This document shows, in pieces, positions 23,145-31,463 of a stretch of DNA of 64,000 bases (position 1 is its first letter; each line of letters opens with the position of its first letter). Below the pieces are notes generated by a model. The model was not told the origin of the DNA. It did no database searches and was given only the letters and a program-made list of their open reading frames with translations. The position numbers were made by a program, and so were the translations under genes. This DNA comes from Actinomycetota bacterium. GTDB lineage: Bacteria > Actinomycetota > Actinomycetes > Propionibacteriales > Nocardioidaceae. Where the stretch lies: the NCBI GenBank assembly GCA_009701885.1, contig WLJH01000022.1, forward strand, positions 1 through 64,000. Direction: 5' to 3'.

Positions 23145-26100
23145 TCAGCGCCGAGGAGTGCCGCGCCGCGGCGGCCGCGGACGGTTGACGTCCTGCCGGT
23201 CGCGCGCTGCTCCCTGCGACGTGGTCGGCGCCGGCGTGCCCTCGCCGCCGTCGATCGGGAGCTCGAGACGGGAGACGATCCGGTAGCGCAGGTCACGGGC
23301 GGGGCTGTCCCCCAGCGGCTTCTCGGTGACGATCGCACGGGTGGCGGCACCGACGTCGTGACCCTGCTCGTGGGCCTGCTGCAGCATCGCCGCGGTGGCC
23401 GGCCAGTCGCCCTGCTCGAGCAGGCGCGGGTCGAGCTCGCGGGCCAGCGGCGCCCACCGCTCGGCGGGCATCTTGTCGGCCGCGGCCGCCAGGCGAGCGC
23501 GGACGTCGCTGCTCTTGTGCAGCTCGGCCAAAGCCGCCTTCCGCGGGTCGGCATCCCAGCTCTTGACCGCGTCGCGCAGGTCGCGGCGGGCCTGGAGCTG
23601 GGACAGCTGCAGCCGTGCCCGCACCTGGTTGACACCCGGCTCCCAGGCCCGGCTGGGACGGGCCGAGAGGACCCGCATGGCCGCCACCCGCGCCTGCTCG
23701 GGTGCGAGGTTGTCGAGCCGCTCGGTGAGGACCTGGTCGCCGAGGGCACGGAAGGCCGGCTGCCCGCTGGCCACCGCGGCGGTGAGCGCGGCCGGACCGC
23801 GCTGGGCCAGCAGGTCGGCCGGGTCCAGGCCGTCGGGGAACCGGGCGAAGCCGGGGTCCAGGCCGTGCGGGGTGAGCATCCAGAAGTCGCGCTCGGCCGC
23901 GACCTGGCCGGCCAGGTCGGCGTCGGTGGCCACGATCGGGTCGCGCCCAACGGCGGCCAGCTGGGCGGCCTGCTCGTCGGTCAGGGACGTGCCGAGCGGG
24001 GCTACGCCGAGGTAGAGGCCGGCGCTGGCGATAGTCACGGCGACGGCGTCCATCGGGCCCTCGACGATCACCGGGACGGCACCTTCGGCGAGCAGCTCGT
24101 CGACGACGCCGAACAGCTGCGCGCCCTTGTGGAACAGCGGGGTGTCGGCGGTGTTGAGGTACTTCGGTCCGGCCTTGTCGGCGTCGGTGAGGTCCGGCCG
24201 GCGGCGGCCGACGAAGCCGAGCACCTCGCCCTGGTGGATCACCGGGAACATCACGCGGTCACGGAACCGGTCGATGAGGCGGCCGGTGCTGGCCTCGGTC
24301 GCCACCCCGGTGGCCAGCATCTCTGCGTCGCTGACGCCGCGGCCGCGGAGGTGGTCGACCAGGTTGGTCCACCCGGCCGGAGCCTGTCCGGGACGGAACC
24401 GCTCGTCGCCGGCGAGGTCGACCCCGAACCGGCCGGCGAGGTAGTCGCGGCCCCACGAGTCGGTGAACCGGGACTCGAAGAAGGCCTGGGTCAGCTCGTT
24501 GATCTCGACCATGCGTTCACGCGTGACGGGGGAGGAGTTCCACTCCTCGGCCCGCTGGTACATGAGCCGGATGTCGGCCTCGGTGGGCTCCAGCCGGGTG
24601 CCGCCGAGGTCGCGGAGGTAGGCGGCGAGCGTGAGGTCGGGTTCGACGTACTGGTCCTCGTCGACGTCGACGACCAGGTCCTCCTCGAGCGCGTCGACCA
24701 TGTGCGCGTCGACCACGTCGACGGGCGGCTCGAGGTCCTCGGCCAGTGGCCACGGGGCGTCGTCGGGGTGGTCGACGAACGCCACGGGGTCGGGCTCGAC
24801 GCCCTCCCACAGGTCGGCGGGCGGCTCGTCGAAGTGGGCCTGGTGCGCGTGCTCGTCGGGGGCGGTCTCCAGCGCGATCGAGGTCCGCCAGACCAGCGCC
24901 TGGCACTCGTCGACGTCCTCCCAGCCGTCGCTGGGCATCGCTCGGCCGGCGCCCAGCAGGGCCTCGAGCTGCCAGCCGCGCTGCAGGCCGTGGTCGACGT
25001 TGGAGACCAGCGCCGGCCACCAGGTGCTGGCCTGGATGCTCGCGGCCCGCTCGGGACCGAACAGGTCCGCGAGCCGCGGAGCCCAGTCGGTGGTGACGCT
25101 CTCGCCGTGGGAGCCGTCGCCGATCTGGGCGGCGACGGCCGGCGTGAGCTGGCGGGCCATGCGCCACCAGATCGCGGCCGCGGCGTGCTCGTCGGGGAGC
25201 GGGCCGGCCGGGTGGTCGGCGGCGGTGGCGGTGCGCAGCAGCTGGTGGGCGGTGACTCCGGCGCGCGACATCGCGGCCAGCCGCTCGGCCAGCAGCGGGG
25301 TGAACTCGTCGTCGCGGACCTGCGGGGCCAGCGTGTAGAGCAGCTGGCGCCATTCCTTGAGTGCCGGCGTGTGGTCTCCGGTGACGGCCCGGTTGAGGCG
25401 CCGCTGGTAGGTGGAGGAGGCCTTCTGCAGCTGCGGAGCGCCGGTCGGTCGCCGGTCGTCGACGGGGACCTGCATGGCTGCGCGCCAGACCTCGACGTCG
25501 GCCACCGTGGCGGCCTCGGGGCGGATGCCGTTCTGCGCCCACACTGACAGCGAGGACTGCTCGGTGGCGCGGGTGTGGACCTGCTCGGCGAGCTGCTCGA
25601 CCAGGTGCGCGCGCTGGGAGAGGTAGGCGCCCCAGTGCGGGTCCTCGGCCAGACGGGCGGGGATCCCGGGCATCCAGGGGAGCGGTCCGGCGCCCGCGTT
25701 GCGCAGGCCGGAGGCGTCCAGACGCCAGTCCAGGACCGCTGCCCGGTCGCGCGCGCTCTCCAGCTCCCGGTCGCCGGCCGCGGCGCGGAGCGCTTCGACG
25801 GGGTTCTCCCCGGCGGCGCCGAGCAGGAGCAGGTGGGCGCGCAGGGTGGGCCAAGCGGGCTCATCCGACAGCCCGGGCGCCAGGGTCTCGACGGCGGTGT
25901 CCAGCGCGTCGACCATGTTGACCGTGGTGCCGTCGGCGGCGGTGATGGTCTCGTGGCGCAGCAGGTCCTCGGCGGCGACGTAGAGGCTGTCGAGGTAGCG
26001 CTGGGAGGCCTCGCCCAGCCGGGTCGCCGGGTCGGCCTGCTCGCGGAGCAGGCTCGTCGCGGACCGCTGGGCGTCGTCGCGGGCCAGCATCGACTCGAGG

Positions 26101-29054
26101 ATGTCGGTCGGGGTGAGCGGCCGGACCAGGGTCGGGTGGATCACCGAGTGCGGGTCGCCGTCGCCGACGATCTCGAGGTAGACGTGGTTGGCGTGCGCGC
26201 CGCGAGTCATCATCGTGTAGAGCTGCTGGCGCGACTCGGCGCCGGTGGCCAGCCCGTGCATGGTGTCGGCGGTGACGCCCTGGGCGGTGTGCACGGTGCA
26301 CGCGTAGCCGAGCTCGGTGGAGCGGGCGACGTAGTCGGCCGGCAGCCGCACGGTGCGGCCGTGCTGGGTGTGCTGGACGGTCAGGTCGCCGCCGTCGTGG
26401 ATCTCCAGGACGGTCCAGCGGTCGCCGTTCTTCACCCAGTCGGTGGCCGAGGTGCGCAGCCGGCGGTCGTTCTCGCGGGTGATGATCAGCTCGCCGATCG
26501 AGGCCTCGTTTCCGTCGGCGAGCCGGCGGACCGGGCCACTGGCGGCGACGTCGGCGGGGTCGATCCCCTCGAGGCGGTGCGCGCGGGCCTGCTGGTTCAG
26601 CTCGCTGACCAGGTCGCGGGTGGGGGCGAGCATGATCGAGTCGAGCCCGGCGGCGCGGTCGGCCTGCCAGGCGGCGAAGACGTCCTCGGTCATGGTGGCC
26701 AGGTCGCCGACGTGGACCCGGTCGCGGTCGAGGTAGAAGCCGAGCGCCTCTGCCTTGCCCTCGCGCAGCGCGAGTGAGGCGGCGCCCTCGGCGGGGTCCT
26801 TGAACCGGACGAGCTCGGTCAGCTGCAGCGCCCCGTGGGTGGCGCGGATGTCGCGCAGCACGCCGCCGGCGCCGATCGCGGAGAGCTGTTGGTCGTCGCC
26901 GATCAGCCGAACGCTGCCGCCGCGCTCGAGGATGTAGGAGACCGCCGCGTCCAGCGAGAGGGTGTCGGCCATGCCGGCCTCGTCGATGACCACGAGGGTG
27001 GAGGAGTCGATGCCGGCGACCCAGTCCGGCATCGCGGCTCCGGTCTCGCGGGCCTGCTCGAGGGAGTGGGTGAGCTTGGCCAGTGTGTCGGTCTGGGTGT
27101 CGATCTGGGAGCGCAGGGCGTCGGCGGCCGCGGCCGAGGGTGCGAGGCCGATGATGGTTCCGCCGCCGTCGGCCCAGGCGCTGGCCAGGGCTCGCATCGC
27201 GGTGGTCTTGCCCGATCCGGCGGGCGCGATCGCCAGCTGGAGCCGGGCGCCGGAGGTGGCCATCTCCCGGACCAGGGTGGCCTGTCCGGCGTTGAGGGTG
27301 ATGCCGTTGGCGGTCGACTCCAGCAGGGCCAGGTCGACCGAGGCGGCCTCGACGGCGTACCCGTCGTGGCGGCCGGCGGCGTCGACCAGCCGTTGCTCGG
27401 CGGCCAGCACCTTGCTGGAGGTGAACAGGTCGGCCCCGGCCTGGGTGTAGACCGAGGAGCCGTCGGCGCGGCGCAGCTCGGCCGGCTCGCTGATGGTGTC
27501 CCAGGGGCGAGCCATGCTCACCGAGTGGTCGTCGAGGACCTCGCTGACCAGCAGGTCGACGACCTGGGAGACCTGGTTGGTCGGCACGTTGGCGGCCCGG
27601 ACCTGCCGCTGGGCCTCGGCGTAGACGTGCCAGTACTGCCAGGTGCTGCGGCTGCCCTCCATCGTTGCCACGATGTGGTCGGTGGTCTTGGCGAACCAGG
27701 CTGAGTCGGCCAGCGAGCGGGCCGCGCCCTTGGGGTTGAGGGCGCCGTGGACCATCTGCTTGACCCGCTGCGGGGTGCCCAGCACCTCGACCGCCTCGCG
27801 GTTCCACGCCTCGCGCTGCTCGGCCAGCGAGCGCGGCTCGTGCTTGGCCTCGCGGGTCTCCAGCGTCGCCTGCTGGGACAGCTGGATCGTCTCGACCGGG
27901 GTCGGCGGGCGGCCGTGGGTGGCCTGGAATGCGGCCGCGAGGACCTTGCGGCGGTCCTCGACGTTGAGTCGGCGCTTGGAGAAGCGGCGGTTGAGCTCGG
28001 GGTCGACGCCGACGATCTCGCGGATTGGCCGCTTGCGGGCGTCCTCGTTCGGGCGCTCGGCGAACTGGACACCGAGGGCGTCGACCAGGTGTCGCTCGAG
28101 CGCGGTGTTGTAGGTCTCCGAGGCCGAGACGACCGCCTTGTGCAGCGGTCGCCCGTCGATGGCCAGCCACTTGCCGTCGAGGGTCTGGACCTTGTTCGCC
28201 ACGGCCACGTGGGTGTGCAGGTCGGGGTCGCCGGCGCGGGAGTCGCGGTGGGTGAACGCGGTGGCGATCAGGCCGCGGACGTCGACCTGGCGTACGCCGT
28301 TGGTGCCCTGGCGGGTGAACAGGGCCTTGGACTCGATGAAGTTCAGCGCGTCCTTGATCGCCGCCTGGTGGGCTCGCTCGATCACCGCGGCGGTCTTCTG
28401 GTCGGAGATCGCCCACAGCACCGAGACGCTCTTGACCGGGGAGAAGGTCAGGTCGTAGCCGGCCACCGCGTTGGTCTTCGGGCGGGAGTGCTTGGCGATC
28501 GTGGCGGCGAGCTCGCGGGCGTCGGCGGGCTCGCGGCCGTGCTCGGACCGGAAGAACTCACGGCCAACCTCGGTGCGGATCTTGGCGCGCTCTGCGGCGG
28601 GGACGGGGTAGTCGCCGGGGTGACCAGCGGCCTCATTCCATTCACTGAATCGCTTGGCGACCGCGATCCGGAACGGGCTGATGTCGTTGTCGTAGACCTT
28701 GTACGGGGTGCCGAGCCGGACCGCGGTCTTGTAGTCGGCCTCGGTCGGGCGGCCGTCTTCGTCGCGGCCGATCCGCAGGTCCAGCTCCTTGGTCCGCTGG
28801 GTGGCCAGCGGGTGGTGGCCGGAGCCGAACAGGCTCTGCATGTGGTCGGCGCTGACGATGTCGCCGGCGTCGAGTCCCTCGATGCCCTCCATGCCCGAGC
28901 CGACCCACACCCCGGGGGTCTCGCCCTTCTCGGTGTAGTAGCTCGCCAGCCCGGTGTGGCCCTTGTCGGTGGCGTCCATCGCTGCGACCTGGCGGGTCAG
29001 GTAGTCGTACCCCGACCCGGCCGTCAGCTTGTGGAGGCTCATCGTCACGGTCAC
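23145..29054 (-). CDS. MobF-type relaxase-helicase fused to a DnaG-like TOPRIM primase
   Basis: A 1969-residue protein, start GTG 29054 or more likely ATG 29042 (…MSLHKLTAGSGYDYLTR). The TrwC/TraA relaxase domain has the N-terminal tyrosine pair (YDY) and the HUH region THRDSRAGDPDLHTHVAVAN (about residue 265-290). An SF1 helicase follows, with Walker A APAGSGKTTAMRA near residue 612 and VVIDEAGM. After a long helical and acidic stretch, residues ~1535-1750 match the DnaG core: RFRDRVMFPVIHQGEVLGFV, GPKYLNTADTPLFHKGAQ, VEGPMDAVAV and ATDADLAGQVAAE (TOPRIM). It should nick oriT, unwind the strand and prime the complementary strand in the recipient. It is preceded by regulon element copy 3. Confidence 0.9.
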   Translation of the reverse strand: MTVTMSLHKLTAGSGYDYLTRQVAAMDATDKGHTGLASYYTEKGETPGVWVGSGMEGIEGLDAGDIVSADHMQSLFGSGHHPLATQRTKELDLRIGRDEDGRPTEADYKTAVRLGTPYKVYDNDISPFRIAVAKRFSEWNEAAGHPGDYPVPAAERAKIRTEVGREFFRSEHGREPADARELAATIAKHSRPKTNAVAGYDLTFSPVKSVSVLWAISDQKTAAVIERAHQAAIKDALNFIESKALFTRQGTNGVRQVDVRGLIATAFTHRDSRAGDPDLHTHVAVANKVQTLDGKWLAIDGRPLHKAVVSASETYNTALERHLVDALGVQFAERPNEDARKRPIREIVGVDPELNRRFSKRRLNVEDRRKVLAAAFQATHGRPPTPVETIQLSQQATLETREAKHEPRSLAEQREAWNREAVEVLGTPQRVKQMVHGALNPKGAARSLADSAWFAKTTDHIVATMEGSRSTWQYWHVYAEAQRQVRAANVPTNQVSQVVDLLVSEVLDDHSVSMARPWDTISEPAELRRADGSSVYTQAGADLFTSSKVLAAEQRLVDAAGRHDGYAVEAASVDLALLESTANGITLNAGQATLVREMATSGARLQLAIAPAGSGKTTAMRALASAWADGGGTIIGLAPSAAAADALRSQIDTQTDTLAKLTHSLEQARETGAAMPDWVAGIDSSTLVVIDEAGMADTLSLDAAVSYILERGGSVRLIGDDQQLSAIGAGGVLRDIRATHGALQLTELVRFKDPAEGAASLALREGKAEALGFYLDRDRVHVGDLATMTEDVFAAWQADRAAGLDSIMLAPTRDLVSELNQQARAHRLEGIDPADVAASGPVRRLADGNEASIGELIITRENDRRLRTSATDWVKNGDRWTVLEIHDGGDLTVQHTQHGRTVRLPADYVARSTELGYACTVHTAQGVTADTMHGLATGAESRQQLYTMMTRGAHANHVYLEIVGDGDPHSVIHPTLVRPLTPTDILESMLARDDAQRSATSLLREQADPATRLGEASQRYLDSLYVAAEDLLRHETITAADGTTVNMVDALDTAVETLAPGLSDEPAWPTLRAHLLLLGAAGENPVEALRAAAGDRELESARDRAAVLDWRLDASGLRNAGAGPLPWMPGIPARLAEDPHWGAYLSQRAHLVEQLAEQVHTRATEQSSLSVWAQNGIRPEAATVADVEVWRAAMQVPVDDRRPTGAPQLQKASSTYQRRLNRAVTGDHTPALKEWRQLLYTLAPQVRDDEFTPLLAERLAAMSRAGVTAHQLLRTATAADHPAGPLPDEHAAAAIWWRMARQLTPAVAAQIGDGSHGESVTTDWAPRLADLFGPERAASIQASTWWPALVSNVDHGLQRGWQLEALLGAGRAMPSDGWEDVDECQALVWRTSIALETAPDEHAHQAHFDEPPADLWEGVEPDPVAFVDHPDDAPWPLAEDLEPPVDVVDAHMVDALEEDLVVDVDEDQYVEPDLTLAAYLRDLGGTRLEPTEADIRLMYQRAEEWNSSPVTRERMVEINELTQAFFESRFTDSWGRDYLAGRFGVDLAGDERFRPGQAPAGWTNLVDHLRGRGVSDAEMLATGVATEASTGRLIDRFRDRVMFPVIHQGEVLGFVGRRRPDLTDADKAGPKYLNTADTPLFHKGAQLFGVVDELLAEGAVPVIVEGPMDAVAVTIASAGLYLGVAPLGTSLTDEQAAQLAAVGRDPIVATDADLAGQVAAERDFWMLTPHGLDPGFARFPDGLDPADLLAQRGPAALTAAVASGQPAFRALGDQVLTERLDNLAPEQARVAAMRVLSARPSRAWEPGVNQVRARLQLSQLQARRDLRDAVKSWDADPRKAALAELHKSSDVRARLAAAADKMPAERWAPLARELDPRLLEQGDWPATAAMLQQAHEQGHDVGAATRAIVTEKPLGDSPARDLRYRIVSRLELPIDGGEGTPAPTTSQGAARDRQDVNRPRPPRRGTPRR

Positions 29055-29084
29055 CTACGTGCGTGCGCGCGCGGCAGGCGATCA
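29051..29084 (-). promoter_or_regulatory. Bipartite regulon element, copy 3 (relaxase gene)
   Basis: Read leftwards, TGATCG spans 29084-29079, then 18 bases, then ACGTAGGTGA at 29060-29051. The element overlaps the GTG at 29054, and the ATG at 29042 lies nine bases past its end. A transcript from this element would therefore be leaderless or nearly so. Confidence 0.8.
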
Positions 29085-29106
29085 CTTTCGGTCGGATTTC
29101 TGGTGT

Positions 29107-29120
29107 GTTCTTTCTATTCT
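29107..29120 (+). repeat. 14-bp AT-rich block repeated inversely at 34548-34561
   Basis: GTTCTTTCTATTCT occurs here on the plus strand and at 34561-34548 on the minus strand upstream of the ParB-like gene. A related TTTCTATTCC lies at about 32874-32883 beside the DUF932 gene start. Such AT-rich islands stand out in this GC-rich DNA and may be host-type promoters or binding sites. Confidence 0.5.
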
Positions 29121-29170
29121 GCGAACCGAGAATGCAAGAGGTGTGTGGCACTTCGTCGGTCGCGAGAAAT

Positions 29171-29188
29171 CGGGGGGACGCTGAGGGG
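29171..29188. repeat. 18-bp G-rich block, inverse copy of 5927-5944
   Basis: CGGGGGGACGCTGAGGGG, the exact reverse complement of the block ahead of the 6034 gene. It is preceded at both sites by CGCGA(GA)AAATC-like sequence. Confidence 0.6.
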
Positions 29189-29286
29189 AGTCGGTGACGG
29201 CTGGGGCGTCGGGTTCGGATCGGGCTGGCTGGACGGGTTCGGCTGGGTCGGTGGGGGAGCGGATTTCGAAGGTTTCTGACGTTCGG

Positions 29287-29320
29287 TGATCGCTCGGGGA
29301 CCGGGAAATGTCGTAGGTGA
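29287..29320 (+). promoter_or_regulatory. Bipartite regulon element, copy 4
   Basis: TGATCG at 29287-29292, 18 bases, TCGTAGGTGA at 29311-29320. The downstream ATG is at 29356 with GAGGA ribosome-binding site. Confidence 0.75.
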
Positions 29321-29355
29321 CTGTCAGAGTCCATGTCGACACGAGTGAGGACCGG

Positions 29356-29742
29356 ATGAGTCAGCAGACGATCAAGCAGCAGGCGCGGCGTACGGCACGG
29401 GAGATGGCCGAGAAGCGGCGCAAGGAGCGCGAGGAGCGAGAGCGCCGGGTGATCGACCTGGCCGAGCAGGTCATGGTCGCCATCGGTGAGCGAGACGCGG
29501 CAGTGGCCGAGACCGAGAAGCGCGCCGGTGCTGCGCTGCGGGAGTTGACCGAGCGCGAGGGCCTGTCCCTGAGCGAGGCCGTCGAGTGGTGCGGCGAGAC
29601 CGTGAGCGTCCGGGAGGCCACGCGGCTGCGGCGGCTCGCCAGTGAGTCCCAGGCCGAGGACGACGGCGAGCAGGACGGCGACGGCACGACCGCGCTCGCG
29701 ACTGCCGAGAGCGGGGGAGCGGGTGCCGGTTCGGCGGCTTGA
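29356..29742 (+). CDS. Small charged coiled-coil protein beside the oriT candidate
   Basis: A 128-residue protein, very rich in Arg/Glu (TAREMAEKRRKEREERERRV), with a helical middle (REGLSLSEAVEWCGETVSV) that could form a helix-turn-helix, and an acidic Gly/Ala tail. ATG 29356 follows GTGAGGACCGG; an upstream in-frame GTG at 29317 would lie inside the regulon element. Its small size, charge, divergent placement next to the relaxase and co-orientation with a regulon element fit a relaxosome accessory protein; that is inference. Confidence 0.7.
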   Translation: MSQQTIKQQARRTAREMAEKRRKEREERERRVIDLAEQVMVAIGERDAAVAETEKRAGAALRELTEREGLSLSEAVEWCGETVSVREATRLRRLASESQAEDDGEQDGDGTTALATAESGGAGAGSAA

Positions 29743-30250
29743 TGACGCCGGCCTCGCGGCGGTCGCGGCAGCGATCGCCGATCCGGCGGTGCTCACGCGG
29801 TACCGGGCGAAGGTCGCCACGGTGCCGGGCAGTGAGTGCCTGTGGTGGACCGGCGCGGTGGCCGGTCGGTCCGAGCGCGAGCGCACGGACGGCGGCGGTC
29901 ATGGCCGGTTCTGGTACGCGCCGGGGCGGGTGATCATCGCGCACCGGTTCGCGTACGCGGTCATGCACGGTGTGGACGCGCTCGCGGAGGCGCGGCTGCT
30001 CGGGCATCGCTGTCACAACCCGCTGTGCCAGCGGATCGCGCCCGATCACGTTGTGGTGTCGAGCGCGGCGCAGAACCGGCGCGAGTGGTCGGTGCAGCGA
30101 CGGCTGCCCTACAGCCCGTTGGCCGACCCGCGCGGGCCACGTCGGCGGGCGCGGGAGCTGCGCGACCTGGCGCGTGAGGACCCGCAGCTCGTGGCCGACG
30201 ACCTCGCGCGGCTGCAGGAACTGCTGGGCGAGCAACTGACCCTGTGGTGA
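29723..30250 (+). CDS. HNH-type nuclease-like protein
   Basis: A 175-residue protein. The central part has the layout of phage-type HNH endonucleases: SECLWWTGAV, then GHGRFWYAPGRVIIAHRFAY, then LLGHRCHNPLCQRIAPDHVV. Two Cys, a CxNPxC-like knuckle and histidines provide a metal site. The C-terminus is a basic helical tail. GTG 29723 follows GGGGGAG and overlaps the previous gene by 20 bases. It could act on incoming or host DNA, but a nuclease role is inferred from the motif only. A strong hairpin terminator follows. Confidence 0.65.
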   Translation: MPVRRLDDAGLAAVAAAIADPAVLTRYRAKVATVPGSECLWWTGAVAGRSERERTDGGGHGRFWYAPGRVIIAHRFAYAVMHGVDALAEARLLGHRCHNPLCQRIAPDHVVVSSAAQNRREWSVQRRLPYSPLADPRGPRRRARELRDLAREDPQLVADDLARLQELLGEQLTLW

Positions 30251-30264
30251 CCAGCCGGACGCAG

Positions 30265-30300
30265 AAGGCCGCCCGCACCGTCGATGGTGCGGGCGGCCTT
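30265..30300. terminator. Strong bidirectional terminator
   Basis: A perfect 15-bp stem (AAGGCCGCCCGCACC and complement) with a 6-base loop and terminal TT/AA. It lies between the convergent HNH gene and the five-gene leftward operon. Confidence 0.85.
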
Positions 30301-30311
30301 GCGGTTGTTGG

Positions 30312-30683
30312 TCAGGCTGGCTCGCCGTCAAGGAGCCGACCGAGCGTCTCCCACAGGTCGAGGTAGCCGTCCGCGTCCTCGGGCGACTGCTCGCCCCACT
30401 TGGCGTGAAGAGCGCGGATGCGGTCGAGACGGTCGAGGCGGTCGGGCAGGGCGTCGCGGGCAGCGGCCATGAACTCCACGTCGGGCGCGTGCTCGGGAAC
30501 GTCGCCCCCGCGCGGGTACTTCTTGATCCCGAGCCGCTGCCAGTGAGCACCGGCGTAGGCGACGAGGATGTTGTCCGGGAGCAGGGCGTCGGCAGCGGTG
30601 GCGCGGATCTTGTCGCCGTGAGGTGTCCACGGGCCTGGGGTGGCGCGGGCCTCAAGGGCGCGGAGCGTGGCGTCGTCGCTCAT
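30312..30683 (-). CDS. Small hypothetical protein, last of a five-gene overlapping operon
   Basis: A 123-residue protein (MSDDATLRALEARATPGPWT; AYAGAHWQRLGIKKYPRGGD; DVEFMAAARDALPDRLDRLD). The ATPGPW segment and the D.EFMAAARDALP helix recur in short phage- and plasmid-borne proteins of unknown role (Ea22/ead-like). The ATG shares four bases with the stop of the upstream gene. It is soluble with no membrane helix. Confidence 0.7.
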   Translation of the reverse strand: MSDDATLRALEARATPGPWTPHGDKIRATAADALLPDNILVAYAGAHWQRLGIKKYPRGGDVPEHAPDVEFMAAARDALPDRLDRLDRIRALHAKWGEQSPEDADGYLDLWETLGRLLDGEPA

Positions 30684-30925
30684 GCTGGCTGGTCCTCCCG
30701 GTCGGTCGAGCGGTCGAGCCTTGTGGACGCGGCCGCGACGACGACGCTGATGCGGGCAGCCAGCGCCCGCAACTCGGCAGGCGTGCCCTGGATCGCCACC
30801 ACGTCGTCACCGGCGAGCGTCAGGACCGGCTGACGGTGCTCACCGGCTCCCACCCAGTCCTCGCCGGGAGTGAAGACCTGGAGGCTGGTCTCGCGGGCGG
30901 CCAGCCACGCGGTGTGCGCGCTCAC
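30680..30925 (-). CDS. Small hypothetical protein, leftward leading-region operon
   Basis: An 81-residue protein (MSAHTAWLAARETSLQVFTP; GDDVVAIQGTPAELRALAAR). The GTG start at 30925 overlaps the upstream TGA. The QGTPAELRALAARI segment suggests a small alpha/beta fold. No recognised family or membrane helix. It is translationally coupled to the genes on both sides. Confidence 0.65.
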   Translation of the reverse strand: MSAHTAWLAARETSLQVFTPGEDWVGAGEHRQPVLTLAGDDVVAIQGTPAELRALAARISVVVAAASTRLDRSTDREDQPA

Positions 30926-31227
30926 GGGGTCACCTCGGCGGGTGCGGCGCCGATCAGGCGGCGGAACGCCTCCACGTCGCCCTCGAGCGAGAACAAGCGG
31001 CGCCGGTGCTGGTCGTTCTCGGCGCCGACCTCGGTCAGGACTTCGGCGAGGCCGTCGAGGAACGCCACGACGGCACCGGCGGTGACCGTCTCGCCCATCG
31101 CGGTCCACGGCTTCGGGACGCGGCTGCTGGCGGCGTACGGCATCTTCATCATGGCGGCGAGGATGCGGCGCTGGTCGCGCTCGCTGATCACGGTGCCGGT
31201 CGGGTCCGGCTGGGGCTGCTCGGTCAT
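30922..31227 (-). CDS. Small hypothetical protein, leftward leading-region operon
   Basis: A 101-residue protein (MTEQPQPDPTGTVISERDQR; AGAVVAFLDGLAEVLTEVGA; LEGDVEAFRRLIGAAPAEVT) that is mainly helical with a C-terminal amphipathic helix. The ATG at 31227 overlaps the previous gene's stop by four bases. The family is not recognised. Confidence 0.65.
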   Translation of the reverse strand: MTEQPQPDPTGTVISERDQRRILAAMMKMPYAASSRVPKPWTAMGETVTAGAVVAFLDGLAEVLTEVGAENDQHRRRLFSLEGDVEAFRRLIGAAPAEVTP

Positions 31228-31463
31228 CCCTGCTCCTGTTCGGTGGTGCGGGTGGCGTACTCGGCGTGCAGGGCGTCCAGCGCCGTGGCGACGCTGGACA
31301 GGGCCGCGTCCAAGTGGGCGCGGGCGCTCTCGGGAGTCCACCGGCGCACGTCGCGCAGCCGGTGCTCGATGACGATCAGGTCGCAGGCCGTCTCGCTGAG
31401 GGTGTGCCGGTCCTTGGCCGCGCTGGCCGCGACGTCGGTGGGGGTGGCGGTCGGCTGGCTCAT
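31224..31463 (-). CDS. Small hypothetical protein, leftward leading-region operon
   Basis: A 79-residue helical protein (KDRHTLSETACDLIVIEHRL; ESARAHLDAALSSVATALDA). ATG at 31463 overlaps the preceding stop. It is probably a small two- or three-helix bundle. No homologous family recognised. Confidence 0.65.
   Translation of the reverse strand: MSQPTATPTDVAASAAKDRHTLSETACDLIVIEHRLRDVRRWTPESARAHLDAALSSVATALDALHAEYATRTTEQEQG

Larger units (their letters stand above)
29055..29355. other. Divergent intergenic region, candidate oriT
   Basis: 300 bases between the relaxase gene and the rightward 29356 gene. It contains regulon copy 3 (leftward) and copy 4 (rightward). Other features are a 14-mer shared inversely with 34548-34561, a small ATTCT/AGAAT inverted repeat around 29116-29133, the 18-bp G-rich block shared with 5927-5944, and two CGGGTTCGG repeats (29210, 29234). 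The relaxase-adjacent position and repeat density are what an oriT would show; the nick site is not identifiable by eye. Confidence 0.5.

Noticed and set aside
23358-25547. 729-codon open frame on the plus strand
   Set aside because: It lies wholly antisense to the relaxase-primase gene, whose domains are clear; the frame reflects third-position GC bias.
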